A stretch of 64,000 nt of DNA from Parvibaculum indicum (GTDB taxonomy: Bacteria; Pseudomonadota; Alphaproteobacteria; Parvibaculales; Parvibaculaceae). The notes beneath the pieces are model-generated. The model made no database searches and was not told where the DNA came from. It saw only the letters and a program-made list of their open reading frames with translations. The position numbers and the translations under genes are program-made. Where the stretch lies: assembly GCF_011762095.1 (NCBI RefSeq), contig NZ_JAASQO010000003.1, forward strand, positions 248,001 through 312,000. Reading direction: 5' to 3'. Positions 26,001-34,831 of the stretch are shown piece by piece. Positions within the stretch are counted from its first letter, which is position 1; the number at the start of each line of letters is the position of its first letter.

Positions 26001-27122
26001 ATGGAACGAAACGTCACGCTCACATTCAGTGAAGAACAGGCCGAACTTCTGGAGGTCGCGCAGAATTTCTGCCGCGACAAGTCGCCCGTCCCGACCGTCC
26101 GCAAGCTGATCGAGGATGATCTGGGTTATGACCCCGCTGTCTGGGAAGAAATGGTCGCGCTGGGCTGGCTCGGCATCGCCGTGCCGGAAGAGTTCGGCGG
26201 CGTCGGCCTTTCCATGGCCGAAGTCGTGCCGGTGGTGGAGCAGATGAGCCGCCGCCTGATGGGTGGGCCTTTCGTGCCGGCGACGCTCGCCGCGCAGGCG
26301 CTCATCGCGGGCGGTACGGAAAAGCAGAAATCGGCGATCCTGCCGGAAATCTGTGCGGGCAAGGTGGCAACGCTGGCGCTCACCGAGCCGCATGCCGACT
26401 GGAACCTCACCCACATTGAGGCGAAGGCGGTCGAAGAGGGCGGCAAGCTGAAGCTCTCCGGCACGAAGATTTTCGTGGTCGATGCGGCAAGCGCGGAATG
26501 GATCGTCGCATCGGTGTCGAAGGACGGGGCACCCGCCCTCGTCATCATCGAGAAGTCGACCCTGCCTGAGGGCGCGCTGCGCCGCGAGGTGGTGGCCGAT
26601 GAAACGCGCCGGTCCTTCCGGCTGGAACTCGACGGTGTGACCGTGCCCGCCGACGCGCTGCTCGATGTATCGCGCGCGAAGGAAACGCTCGATCATATCG
26701 ACCTCGCAGCCTCGCTCCTCCTGTCGGCGGAAGCCTGCGGCGCGGCGGCGAGCTGTGTCGATTACACGGTCGAGTATCTCCAGACGCGCAAGCAGTTCGG
26801 CAAGCTGATCGGCTCCTACCAGTCGCTGAAACATCCGACGGTCGATGCGCTGGTCGCCTATGAGATGGCCCGCTCGCACCTTTACAATGCGGCCTGCACG
26901 TTCGGCCAGCAGGGCGAGGGCGAGATCGCGGTGCGCATGGCGAAGTCGGAAGCCTCCGACGCGCTTTCATTCGCCGCCGACCGCGCCATCCAGTTCCATG
27001 GCGGTTTCGGTTTTACCTATGAATGCGATGCGCAGCTTTATCGCCGCCGCAGCATGTGGTGCGAATATCTGCATGGCGACGGGCCCTATCAAAGGGCGAA
27101 GCTCGCCGATCTGCTGTTCTGA
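26001..27122 (+). CDS. Acyl-CoA dehydrogenase family protein (second of pair)
   Basis: 373 residues, a shorter and more divergent family member. N-terminal part with LGWLGIAVPEEFGGVGLSM; middle domain with ALTEPHADWNL, where the usual Asp-Trp-Ser region is altered; C-terminal part with YLQTRKQFGKLIGSYQSLKH and AIQFHGGFGFTYECDAQLY. GGGCGAGGAAACGAC precedes the ATG. As the second subunit of a pair it may supply only part of a shared active site. A good terminator follows at once. Confidence 0.87.
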   Translation: MERNVTLTFSEEQAELLEVAQNFCRDKSPVPTVRKLIEDDLGYDPAVWEEMVALGWLGIAVPEEFGGVGLSMAEVVPVVEQMSRRLMGGPFVPATLAAQALIAGGTEKQKSAILPEICAGKVATLALTEPHADWNLTHIEAKAVEEGGKLKLSGTKIFVVDAASAEWIVASVSKDGAPALVIIEKSTLPEGALRREVVADETRRSFRLELDGVTVPADALLDVSRAKETLDHIDLAASLLLSAEACGAAASCVDYTVEYLQTRKQFGKLIGSYQSLKHPTVDALVAYEMARSHLYNAACTFGQQGEGEIAVRMAKSEASDALSFAADRAIQFHGGFGFTYECDAQLYRRRSMWCEYLHGDGPYQRAKLADLLF

Positions 27123-27126
27123 GGAA

Positions 27127-27171
27127 AAACGGCGCTCTGGATCGCAAAGGTCTCAGGCGCCGTTTCTTTCC
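27127..27171 (+). terminator. Intrinsic terminator after the GST-acyl-CoA dehydrogenase operon
   Basis: AAACGGCGC (27127-27135) pairs with GCGCCGTTT (27157-27165), followed by a T-rich stretch. It overlaps the last codons of the convergent TetR gene. Confidence 0.65.
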
Positions 27172-27809
27172 GTCAGGCAACCGTTCATGAACGTGTCGAG
27201 TACGACATTGGTGTAGTGGCGTCGCAGATCGTCGCTGATCTCGTCCACGCCATAGACATATTTCAGGTTCGCTTGGTTGACGAAAATCTGCTCGCAGGCG
27301 CCCAGGGCCGCGAAATAGAACAGCATCGGATCTTCCACACGCATCAACCCGGCGGCCTGCGCCTCCCGGATGAGTCCGGTCGCGGCGCGGGCAAGGGGTG
27401 CGGCAAAGAATTCCGCAATTTCCTTGGACGCTTCCGTCGAGGCATCGCGCATCAGCGAATGCAGTAGCCGGTTCAGATAGGGATAGCGGAAGAAGGTCCA
27501 GATGACGCCGGCCAGATGCCGCTGGAATTTTTCCACGGGATCGATGTCGAGGGCGAGCAGCCTGTCGAGTTGTGCGAGCGCCTCTGTCGCGTTGCGCTTG
27601 GCAAGCGCCAGCAATAGCCCTTCCTTGCCCCCGAAATAATAGCTGACCAGCGCCACATTCACTTCCGCGCGCGCCGCTATTTCGGCGAGAGGAACGTCGA
27701 TGGTCTCACGTTCGGTCATCAGGGCGCTGGCCGCGTCCAGAAGCTGGTCGCGCGCCGCGGGCCGGGCCGGAGCCGCCTTGATTTTCGCTTTCGCCTGCGG
27801 CTCCACCAT
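27153..27809 (-). CDS. TetR/AcrR family transcriptional regulator
   Basis: 218 residues. A Lys/Ala-rich start is followed by the DNA-binding domain: ARDQLLDAASALMTER, then PLAEIAARAEVNVALVSYYFGGKEGL. The C-terminal domain resembles CerR/PsrA-type TetR proteins that sense acyl-CoAs or fatty acids (inference from composition and context). AAGGAGGG fixes the start. Two tandem palindromes lie 29-64 bases upstream, between it and the thiolase side, and are the likely operators for autoregulation and control of the rightward genes. Confidence 0.88.
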   Translation of the reverse strand: MVEPQAKAKIKAAPARPAARDQLLDAASALMTERETIDVPLAEIAARAEVNVALVSYYFGGKEGLLLALAKRNATEALAQLDRLLALDIDPVEKFQRHLAGVIWTFFRYPYLNRLLHSLMRDASTEASKEIAEFFAAPLARAATGLIREAQAAGLMRVEDPMLFYFAALGACEQIFVNQANLKYVYGVDEISDDLRRHYTNVVLDTFMNGCLTERNGA

Positions 27810-27837
27810 CCCTCCTTGCGTTTCCGTTTTTTTGGAT

Positions 27838-27873
27838 TTAAATACGCATTTAAGAAATTAAATACGCCTTTAA
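27838..27873. promoter_or_regulatory. Tandem palindromic operators of the TetR regulator
   Basis: Site 1 (27838-27853) is TTAAAT-ACGC-ATTTAA, a perfect 6+6 dyad. Site 2 (27858-27873) is TTAAAT-ACGC-CTTTAA with one mismatch. Centres are 20 bases apart, two helical turns, on the same DNA face. AT-rich islands like these stand out in this GC-rich sequence. Confidence 0.65.
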
Positions 27874-27917
27874 GAGGGCCCGCGCAAGACGGGTGATGAG
27901 GTTTAGGGAGGACGGGG

Positions 27918-28046
27918 ATGAAGGTTACCGCAGCGGTGGTGCGCTCGGCTGAAAATGATTTCTCTATCGAAGAAACCGATCTCGACGAACCGCGCGCCGA
28001 TGGGGGCTGGTGCGCTAAGGTCGTGCACACCATGGACCGGCGGTAA
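27918..28046 (+). pseudogene. Remnant of a zinc-type (aryl-)alcohol dehydrogenase N-terminus
   Basis: A 42-codon frame with a strong GGGAGGACGGGG ribosome site begins MKVTAAVVRSAENDFSIEE and continues TDLDEPRAD. This matches the start of NAD-dependent aryl-alcohol dehydrogenases (MxxxAAVVR...F.IE...L.EPR.D). The match then breaks: a shifted frame reads CTG GTG CGC (the expected LVR) followed by TAA, and GTCGTGCACACCATGGAC recalls the conserved VV...CHTD region. The other roughly 320 residues are absent. I read this as a frameshifted gene that also lost most of its body, with its promoter and start intact. A functional leader peptide is less likely. Confidence 0.65.
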
Positions 28047-28097
28047 AACCGAAATCCGGAAAAACGAAACGAAAAAACGAAACAGGGAGAAACGTGA

Positions 28098-29339
28098 ATG
28101 TCTGACGCATATATCATCGACGCATGCCGCACGCCGCGCGGCATCGGCAAGGTGGGCAAGGGCTCGCTCGCACATCTTCATCCGCAGCATCTGGCCCGCA
28201 CCGTGCTGGCGGCCATCGCCGAGCGCAACGATCTGAACACCGCCGACGTCGAAGACGTGATCTGGGGTACTTCGTCCCAGCGCGGCGCGCAGGGCGGCGA
28301 TATGGGCCGCATGGCCGCGCTTGATGCGGGCTATGACATCACGGCGTCGGGCGTCACGCTCGACCGTTTCTGCGGATCGGGCATCACCACGGTGAACCTC
28401 GCCGCCGCGCAGGTCATGTCCGGCATGGAAGATCTCGTCATTGCGGGCGGTACCGAGATGATGAGCTACACGGCCGCCACCGCCGATCCCAAGACCCCGC
28501 CCATGATGGATGCGGGCAATCTGCACCTGCGCAAGCTGCACCCGCAGTCCCAGCAGGGCGTTTGCGCCGATGCGATCGCGACGCTGGAAGGCATCGACCG
28601 CCAGGCGGTGGACGAACTCGCGCTCACCTCGCAGCAGCGCGCCGCCAAGGCCATCGAGGAAGGCCGTTTCGATAAGTCGCTGGTCACCGTCTACAATGAC
28701 GACGGTTCGGTCGCCCTCGACCATGAGGAATTCCCGCGCCCCCAGACGACCATGGAAGGCCTCGCTGGCCTGAAGCCGTCCTTCACCGCCTGGACCGGTA
28801 TTCCGGTGGACGAGCAGGGCACCACTTACGGCTCGCTCATCCAGCAGGTCTATCCGCAGATCAAGGAGTTCAACCACATCCACCATGCCGGTAACTCCTC
28901 CGGCGTCGTGGACGGTGCGGCCGCGATCCTCGTCGCCTCGAAGAACTACGCGGACAAGAACGGCCTGAAGCCGCGCGCCCGCATCGTCGCGACCGCCAAT
29001 ATGGGCGATTGCCCGACGCTGATGCTGAACGCTCCGGTGCCCGCCGCGAAGAAGGTGCTGGAGAAGGCCGGTCTCACCACGGACGATATCGACCTTTGGG
29101 AGATCAACGAGGCCTTTGCCGTGGTAGCAGAGAAATTCATCCGCGATCTCAAGCTCGACCGCGAAAAGGTGAATGTGAATGGCGGCGCCTGCGCCCTCGG
29201 CCATCCGATCGGCGCGACCGGCTCCATTCTCATCGGCACGGTGCTCGACGAGCTCGAGCGCCGCGATCTGAAGCGCGGCCTGGTGACCATGTGCGCCGCC
29301 GGCGGCATGGCCCCGGCCATCATCATCGAACGCGTGTAA
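28098..29339 (+). CDS. Acetyl-CoA C-acyltransferase (thiolase)
   Basis: Thiolytic cleavage (beta-oxidation) or Claisen condensation of acyl-CoAs. 413 residues with Cys92 in DRFCGSGITT as the acyl-enzyme nucleophile, the NEAF motif, His in GGACALGHPIGATG and the second catalytic Cys in TMCAAGGMAPA. The set is complete, so it should be active. AGGGAGAAACG precedes the ATG. It lies downstream of the TetR-controlled promoter and the alcohol dehydrogenase remnant, and upstream of a MerR gene and an aldehyde dehydrogenase. That suggests fatty acid or alcohol degradation rather than PHA synthesis, though phaC is 3.4 kb away. Confidence 0.93.
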   Translation: MSDAYIIDACRTPRGIGKVGKGSLAHLHPQHLARTVLAAIAERNDLNTADVEDVIWGTSSQRGAQGGDMGRMAALDAGYDITASGVTLDRFCGSGITTVNLAAAQVMSGMEDLVIAGGTEMMSYTAATADPKTPPMMDAGNLHLRKLHPQSQQGVCADAIATLEGIDRQAVDELALTSQQRAAKAIEEGRFDKSLVTVYNDDGSVALDHEEFPRPQTTMEGLAGLKPSFTAWTGIPVDEQGTTYGSLIQQVYPQIKEFNHIHHAGNSSGVVDGAAAILVASKNYADKNGLKPRARIVATANMGDCPTLMLNAPVPAAKKVLEKAGLTTDDIDLWEINEAFAVVAEKFIRDLKLDREKVNVNGGACALGHPIGATGSILIGTVLDELERRDLKRGLVTMCAAGGMAPAIIIERV

Positions 29340-29350
29340 CACGCCGGAAG

Positions 29351-29380
29351 CCGGCGGGCGGGAATTCGCCCGTCCGCCGG
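29351..29380 (+). terminator. Strong GC hairpin after the thiolase gene
   Basis: CCGGCGGGCGGG and CCCGTCCGCCGG form a long stem around AATTCG, directly after the thiolase stop. No T-run follows, so it may act as an mRNA-stabilising hairpin rather than a full terminator. Confidence 0.45.
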
Positions 29381-29424
29381 TCCGGTGCAAACGTCGAATA
29401 AGTAATCGAAAGGCTTGACCCGAT

Positions 29425-29850
29425 ATGACCTACTCGATCACGGAACTCGCCAACGAATTCGAAATCACCCCCCGCGCTCTGCGGTTCTACGAAGAAAAGG
29501 GCCTGCTGACCCCGGCCCGCGACGGCCAGACGCGTATCTATTCCCACAAGGACCGCGCTCGCCTGCAGCTCATTCTGAGCGGTCGGAGCGTCGGTCTGAC
29601 CTTGCGCGAAATCGGCGACATTTTCGATCTTTACCAGGCCGATGGCGATTGCGAGGAGCAATACAAGCTGGCCATTTCGCTCTTCCGCCGCCGCATGAAG
29701 GTCGTGCAGGAGCAGCGTGCGATGGTGGATCGGCAGATCGAGCGCCTGCACGATATCTGCAGCGATCTCGAGCAGAAGCTGGAAGCGACACACGAAACGC
29801 CTGCCCGCCGCGCGGCGAACAACGAAGTTCACGCCCCGGCCATGTCGTAA
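29425..29850 (+). CDS. MerR family transcriptional regulator (LiuR-like)
   Basis: 141 residues. The N-terminal winged helix begins YSITELANEFEITPRALRFY, with EEKGLLTPARDGQTRIYSHKD. A long coiled-coil (about 85-125, MKVVQEQRAMVDRQIERLH) follows and a short tail. No metal-binding Cys pattern; a single Cys at GDCEE and another at DICSD do not fit. It resembles the LiuR-type MerR proteins that control branched-chain amino acid and fatty acid catabolism in proteobacteria, consistent with its neighbours. Confidence 0.85.
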   Translation: MTYSITELANEFEITPRALRFYEEKGLLTPARDGQTRIYSHKDRARLQLILSGRSVGLTLREIGDIFDLYQADGDCEEQYKLAISLFRRRMKVVQEQRAMVDRQIERLHDICSDLEQKLEATHETPARRAANNEVHAPAMS

Positions 29851-29944
29851 CGACGCCTGTCGCAGGGCGGCAGGGAAGGCTGTATGGTTTTCGCGATAAC
29901 AGCTCCCGGCAGAGGAGCGCAAAAGGCATATGGGAGACACCGAA

Positions 29945-31348
29945 ATGAGTGAATTCAAGCTGCTGATCGGCGGCAAGCTGGTCGATGGAGCGAAATTCTC
30001 GCCCGTCCTCAATCCGGCGACCGAGGAAAGCGTGACCGATTGCCCGCGCGGGTCCGAAGGCCAGTTGAACGAAGCCGTGGCGGCTGCCAAGGCGGCGTTC
30101 CCCGGCTGGTCCGCAACCCCGATCGACGAACGCAAGAAGGTGGTCAACGCCATCGCCGATGCGATCGAGGCCAATGCCGACGATCTCGCCCGTATCCTGA
30201 CGCAGGAACAGGGCAAGCCCATCGGCGACGCCACGATGGAAGTTTACGGCACGGCCGCTTTCTTCCGATATTTCACCTCGCTCGACCTGCCGGTAAAGGT
30301 GATCGAAGACAGCGAAGGCAAATATGTCGAGGCGCATCGCCGTCCGCTCGGTGTCATCGGCGCCATCGTGCCGTGGAACTTCCCGATGATCCTGATGGCG
30401 TTCAAGCTGCCGCCGGCCCTGATCTCGGGCAACACGGTGGTGCTGAAGCCCGCGCCCACGACGCCGCTCACCTCGCTGAAGCTCGGCGAACTCATCAAGG
30501 ACATCGTGCCCGCGGGCGTGGTGAATATTATCGCCGACGAGAACGATCTCGGCGCGCCGCTCACCGCCCACCCCGATGTGCGCAAGATTTCCTTCACCGG
30601 CTCCACCGCGACCGGCTCGAAGGTGATGGAAGGGGCCGCTGGCCTCCTGAAGCGCATCACGCTGGAACTCGGCGGCAACGACGCCGGTATCGTGCTCGGC
30701 AATGTCGATCCGAAGGAAGCCGCGCCGAAGCTCTTCCAGAGTGCCTTCCAGAATTCCGGTCAGGTCTGCATCGCCATGAAGCGGCTCTATGTGCACGACT
30801 CGATCTATGACGAGATGTGCGACGAGCTCGCCAACATCGCCAATAACACCATCGTCGGTGACGGTCTGGAGCAGGGCACCCAGCTCGGGCCGCTCCAGAA
30901 CAAGATGCAGTACGAGAAGGTCTGGGACCTCATCGAGGACGCCCGCAAGAGCGGCAAGATCATTGCCGGTGGCGAGAAGGTGGAAGGCAAGGGCTACTTC
31001 ATCCGCCCGACCATCGTCCGCGATATCGAGGACGGCTCCCGTCTCGTCGATGAAGAGCAGTTCGGTCCGGTCCTGCCGGTGATCCGTTATTCGGATGCGG
31101 ACGATGCGGTGTCCCGCGCCAACGCCTCCGATTACGGGCTCGGCGGTTCGATCTGGTCGTCCAGTAACGACGACGCCTACGATCTCGCGCTGAAGATGGA
31201 AAGCGGCTCGGTCTGGATCAACAAGCATGCCGATCTCGCGCCGAATATTCCCTTTGGCGGCGCGCGTTTCTCCGGTCTCGGCACCGAGCTTGGCGAAGAG
31301 GGCCTGCTGGAGTTCACCCAGCTCAAGGTCATCAACATGGCCCGCTGA
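29945..31348 (+). CDS. NAD(P)-dependent aldehyde dehydrogenase
   Basis: Oxidises an aldehyde to the acid. 467 residues with the cofactor region IVPWNFPMILMAFKLPPAL and ISFTGSTATGSKVM, the catalytic base Glu241 in LELGGNDAG, and nucleophile Cys275 in NSGQVCIAMKRLY. All catalytic elements are present. The ATG at 29945 follows GGGAGACACC; an in-frame ATG at 29930 is an alternative. It lies 94 bases after the MerR gene and ends at a long hairpin. It fits downstream of an alcohol dehydrogenase, of which only a remnant survives here. Substrate unknown. Confidence 0.92.
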   Translation: MSEFKLLIGGKLVDGAKFSPVLNPATEESVTDCPRGSEGQLNEAVAAAKAAFPGWSATPIDERKKVVNAIADAIEANADDLARILTQEQGKPIGDATMEVYGTAAFFRYFTSLDLPVKVIEDSEGKYVEAHRRPLGVIGAIVPWNFPMILMAFKLPPALISGNTVVLKPAPTTPLTSLKLGELIKDIVPAGVVNIIADENDLGAPLTAHPDVRKISFTGSTATGSKVMEGAAGLLKRITLELGGNDAGIVLGNVDPKEAAPKLFQSAFQNSGQVCIAMKRLYVHDSIYDEMCDELANIANNTIVGDGLEQGTQLGPLQNKMQYEKVWDLIEDARKSGKIIAGGEKVEGKGYFIRPTIVRDIEDGSRLVDEEQFGPVLPVIRYSDADDAVSRANASDYGLGGSIWSSSNDDAYDLALKMESGSVWINKHADLAPNIPFGGARFSGLGTELGEEGLLEFTQLKVINMAR

Positions 31349-31369
31349 GCGATTGCGTTCTGAGACGGC

Positions 31370-31417
31370 GAATGAAATGGCGGTTCCGGTTCATATCCGG
31401 GACCGCCTCTTTCATTC
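31370..31417 (+). terminator. Long hairpin terminator after the aldehyde dehydrogenase
   Basis: GAATGAAA (31370-31377) and TTTCATTC (31410-31417) flank an inner stem GGCGGTTCCGG/CCGGGACCGCC around a 7-base loop. Pairing is nearly continuous over 19 base pairs. The A/T-flanked design could terminate both strands. Confidence 0.6.
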
Positions 31418-31497
31418 CTGAACACCGGCCAGGCGCGCATCGCGCGGCCATTTCGTATTAGATGACATCCGAAAAATAACACCCGGGAGAAGACACC

Positions 31498-32475
31498 ATG
31501 AAGACCCGTATCACCGAACTCTTCGGTATCCAGCACCCGATCGTCCAGGGCGGCATGCATTTCGTCGGCCTTGCCGAAATGGCGGCGGCGGTTTCGAATG
31601 CCGGCGGGCTCGGCATCATTACGGGCCTTACCCAGCCGACGCCGGAAGACCTCGCGAAGGAAATCGCGAAGTGCAACGACATGACCGACAAGCCCTTCGG
31701 CGTGAACCTTACCTTCCTGCCGGGCTTCGCCAACCCGCCCTATCCGGAATATATCGACGCCATCATTCAGGGTGGCGTGAAGGTCGTTGAGACGGCGGGT
31801 CGCAGCCCCGAGCAGTACATGCCGGCACTGAAGGAAGGCGGCATCAAGGTCATCCATAAATGCACTTCGGTGCGCCATTCGCTCAAGGCGGAAAAGATCG
31901 GCTGCGACGCGGTGAGCGTGGACGGCTTCGAATGCGGCGGCCATCCGGGCGAGGACGACATTCCGAACATGATCCTGCTGCCCCGCGCGGCGGAAGAGCT
32001 GAAGATTCCCTTCGTCGCTTCCGGCGGCATGGGCACGGCTTCGCAGCTCGTGGCCGCTCTGGCGCTGGGCGCGGACGGCATCAACATGGGCACGCGCTTC
32101 ATCGCAACGAAGGAAGCGCCGGTGCATGAGAATGTGAAGCAGGCGCTCATCGCGGCGAGCGAACTCGATACTCGCCTCATCATGCGCCCGTTGCGCAATA
32201 CCGAGCGCGTGCTGGCCAATGAAGCGGTCGAAAAGATCGTGGAGATCGAGCGTGAAAAGGGCGCGGCGACCACCATCGATGACATCAAGGAGCTTGTCGG
32301 CGGCGTCTATCCGCGCGTCATGCAGAAGGGCGAGATGGATGCCGGCGCCTGGAGCTGCGGCATGGTCGCAGGTCTCATCCACGACATCCCGACCTGCAAG
32401 GACCTTATCGACGGTATGATGAAGGACGCGAACGAGATCATCCGCAAGCGGCTGGATGCGTTCGCCGCCGCCTGA
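31498..32475 (+). CDS. Nitronate monooxygenase / enoyl reductase II-like FMN protein
   Basis: TIM-barrel flavoprotein, 325 residues. KTRITELFGIQHPIVQGGMH at the N-terminus, FGVNLTFLP, VIHKCTSVRHSLKAE, GFECGGHPGEDD and the FMN phosphate site VASGGMGTASQLVAALALGADGINMG (read in two parts) are typical of the 2-nitropropane dioxygenase family. The HPGEDD region is common in members next to fatty-acid genes whose substrates are unknown. It is bounded by terminators on both sides and so is its own transcription unit. CCCGGGAGAAGAC precedes the ATG. Confidence 0.88.
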   Translation: MKTRITELFGIQHPIVQGGMHFVGLAEMAAAVSNAGGLGIITGLTQPTPEDLAKEIAKCNDMTDKPFGVNLTFLPGFANPPYPEYIDAIIQGGVKVVETAGRSPEQYMPALKEGGIKVIHKCTSVRHSLKAEKIGCDAVSVDGFECGGHPGEDDIPNMILLPRAAEELKIPFVASGGMGTASQLVAALALGADGINMGTRFIATKEAPVHENVKQALIAASELDTRLIMRPLRNTERVLANEAVEKIVEIEREKGAATTIDDIKELVGGVYPRVMQKGEMDAGAWSCGMVAGLIHDIPTCKDLIDGMMKDANEIIRKRLDAFAAA

Positions 32476-32505
32476 TAGAGGCTTTCCGTAACATTTCGAG
32501 GCAGC

Positions 32506-32540
32506 GGCCCGGACGGCTTACCGTCCGGGCCTTTTTCTTT
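32506..32540 (+). terminator. Intrinsic terminator
   Basis: GGCCCGGACGG (32506-32516), loop CTTA, CCGTCCGGGCC (32521-32531), then TTTTTCTTT. An 11-base-pair perfect stem and T-run, 30 bases after the nitronate monooxygenase stop. Confidence 0.9.
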
Positions 32541-32702
32541 GGCAAAGACATGGCGTTTTCGCGCAGAACGGGCGCGAGATGCTTTCATCTGATGATGACA
32601 ATCGCCGGATAGAGTGTTGATACTGCTCAATGCGCTCTGCCCCGCGATGGGCAATGCTGCCCGTTGCGCCTGTTTGAAGGACCTGTCCGAAGGAGTTGCG
32701 TT

Positions 32703-34730
32703 ATGGCCGGTGAAGCCCCCTCGTCCAAATCTCGCTCGAAACAGCGCGGAAAATCGCCCAAGCTCGAGGCGAACAAGGCCGCCGCCGGCCGGAAGACGTC
32801 TCCCGCGAACGACAGGGAAAACGGCGGGGGAAAGGGAGAAGTGGAAAACCCCTTCCTGGATTTTGCCGGGAAATGGCACGACGCCTGGGCCAATGGCATG
32901 AACGACCTGCTGGAGCGGCAGCGCGGCCTGAACCCGTTTCTGAACAACAGGCATCCGGAACGGGTAAAGCCGCAAGAGGAAGGTTGCCCGCCCACCGATG
33001 TGGAACCCGCCGCCAAGCTGACCAGCGTCGACCGGCTGATCCATGTCATGCTGGGGCAGGCCATGGGCGGCGTTTCGCCCGCCTCGCTCGGCCTCGCCTG
33101 GATGGACTGGAGCGCGCACCTGGCCATGTCGCCGGGCAAGCAGGCGCATCTGATGGAAAAGGCGCAGCGCAAACTTGCCCGTCTCGCCCTGCGCCAGATG
33201 AAATCGCTGCGCAAGAGCGAGCCGCAGCCGCCCTGCATCCAGCCCTTGCCGCATGACCGTCGCTTCGACGACCCTGCCTGGCGCGAACCGCCTTTCGACA
33301 GCCTCTATCAGAGCTTCCTGCTCATGCAGCAATGGTGGCACAACGCCACCACCGATGTGCGCGGCGCCTCGAAACATTCTCTCGACATGATGAACTTCAT
33401 GTCGCGCCAGGTGCTCGACATGTACTCGCCCTCCAATAATCTTCTGACCAATCCGGAATTGTTGAAGACCACGATGGAGGAGGGCGGCGATAATCTCTGG
33501 CGCGGTTTCCTCAACGCGGTGGAAGACTGGGAGCGCACCAGCGCGGGCCATCCGCCGGTCGGCGCGGAAAACTACAGGCCCGGCAAGACGGTTGCGATCA
33601 CCGAGGGCGAAGTCGTCTATCGCAACCGGCTGATCGAACTCATCCAGTACAAGCCGACGACGGAAAAGGTCGGCGCCGAGCCGGTGCTGATCGTACCGGC
33701 CTGGATCATGAAATATTACATCCTCGACCTCGAGCCGCAGAACTCGCTGGTGAAATATCTGGTGGACCGGGGCCATACCGTTTTCATGATCTCCTGGAAA
33801 AATCCGACCGCCGAGGATCGCGACCTCTCCATGGACGATTATCTCGATTTCGGGATCATGAAGGCGGTGAAAGCTGTCGAGGCGATCATGCCGGACAGGA
33901 AAATAGACGCCGTGGGGTATTGTCTCGGTGGAACGCTGCTTTCCATCGCGGCGGCCTATATGGGCCGCAATGGCGACGGGCCGCTTAATTCGGTCACGCT
34001 GTTTGCCGCCCAGACCGATTTCAGTGAAGCGGGCGAACTCAAGCTCTTCATCGACGACAGCCAGCTTACCTTCCTCGACGACCTGATGTGGGATCAGGGC
34101 TATCTCGACACCAAGCAGATGGCGGGCGCCTTCCATATGCTGCGCTCGCAGGACCTCATCTGGTCGCGGCTGGTGCATGAAAACCTGATGGGCGAGCGCG
34201 CGCCGATGAACGCGCTCATGGCGTGGAACGCCGATGCGACGCGCATGCCCTATCACATGCATTCCGAATATCTGCGGCACATGTTCCTGAACAACGATCT
34301 CTTCGAAGGCCGTTACGAGGCCTTCGGCCACCATGTGTCGCTGTCGGATATTCGCGCGCCGCTTTTCGTCGTCTCCACCGAGACGGATCACGTCGCGCCG
34401 TGGAAGTCGGTCTACAAGATCAACCTCGTCGCTGATGTGCCCATTACCTTCGTCCTGACCTCGGGCGGGCATAATGCGGGCATCGTGTCCGAGCCCGGCC
34501 ATCCGCATCGCCATTTCCGGATTTCGACGCGGGAAGCCTCGCAGCGTTATCTCTCACCGGAAAGCTGGCTGGAGCGTACCCCGGTCAACGAGGGCTCATG
34601 GTGGCCCGGCTGGGTGGATTGGCTGGACGCCCTGTCCAGCGGCCGGACGGAGCCGCCCTCCATGGGGCTCGAAGGCACGGACTATGCGCCCATCACGCCC
34701 GCCCCCGGCCATTACGTACTCCAGACCTGA
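32703..34730 (+). CDS. phaC: Class I poly(3-hydroxyalkanoate) synthase
   Basis: Polymerises hydroxyacyl-CoA into PHA granules. 675 residues: a Lys-rich extension of about 60 residues, the N-terminal PhaC domain (about 95-300) and the alpha/beta-hydrolase catalytic domain. The nucleophile is Cys407 in the lipase-box-like GYCLGGTLL; Asp in STETDHVAPW and His in SGGHNAGIV complete the triad. The extension makes it longer than the roughly 590-residue type enzymes. AAGGAGTTGCG precedes the ATG. No phaE or phaR is adjacent, supporting class I. An in-frame upstream ATG at 32664 lacks a ribosome site. Confidence 0.94.
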   Translation: MAGEAPSSKSRSKQRGKSPKLEANKAAAGRKTSPANDRENGGGKGEVENPFLDFAGKWHDAWANGMNDLLERQRGLNPFLNNRHPERVKPQEEGCPPTDVEPAAKLTSVDRLIHVMLGQAMGGVSPASLGLAWMDWSAHLAMSPGKQAHLMEKAQRKLARLALRQMKSLRKSEPQPPCIQPLPHDRRFDDPAWREPPFDSLYQSFLLMQQWWHNATTDVRGASKHSLDMMNFMSRQVLDMYSPSNNLLTNPELLKTTMEEGGDNLWRGFLNAVEDWERTSAGHPPVGAENYRPGKTVAITEGEVVYRNRLIELIQYKPTTEKVGAEPVLIVPAWIMKYYILDLEPQNSLVKYLVDRGHTVFMISWKNPTAEDRDLSMDDYLDFGIMKAVKAVEAIMPDRKIDAVGYCLGGTLLSIAAAYMGRNGDGPLNSVTLFAAQTDFSEAGELKLFIDDSQLTFLDDLMWDQGYLDTKQMAGAFHMLRSQDLIWSRLVHENLMGERAPMNALMAWNADATRMPYHMHSEYLRHMFLNNDLFEGRYEAFGHHVSLSDIRAPLFVVSTETDHVAPWKSVYKINLVADVPITFVLTSGGHNAGIVSEPGHPHRHFRISTREASQRYLSPESWLERTPVNEGSWWPGWVDWLDALSSGRTEPPSMGLEGTDYAPITPAPGHYVLQT

Positions 34731-34831
34731 GGACCGGTTCGGTTTCTCCTAGCGGAATCGGACGTTCCGGCGCTTTCCCGGCCTCTCCCTCGCGGCTACT
34801 CTGCGGCGAAACAAACAAGGGAGGCTGCCCC

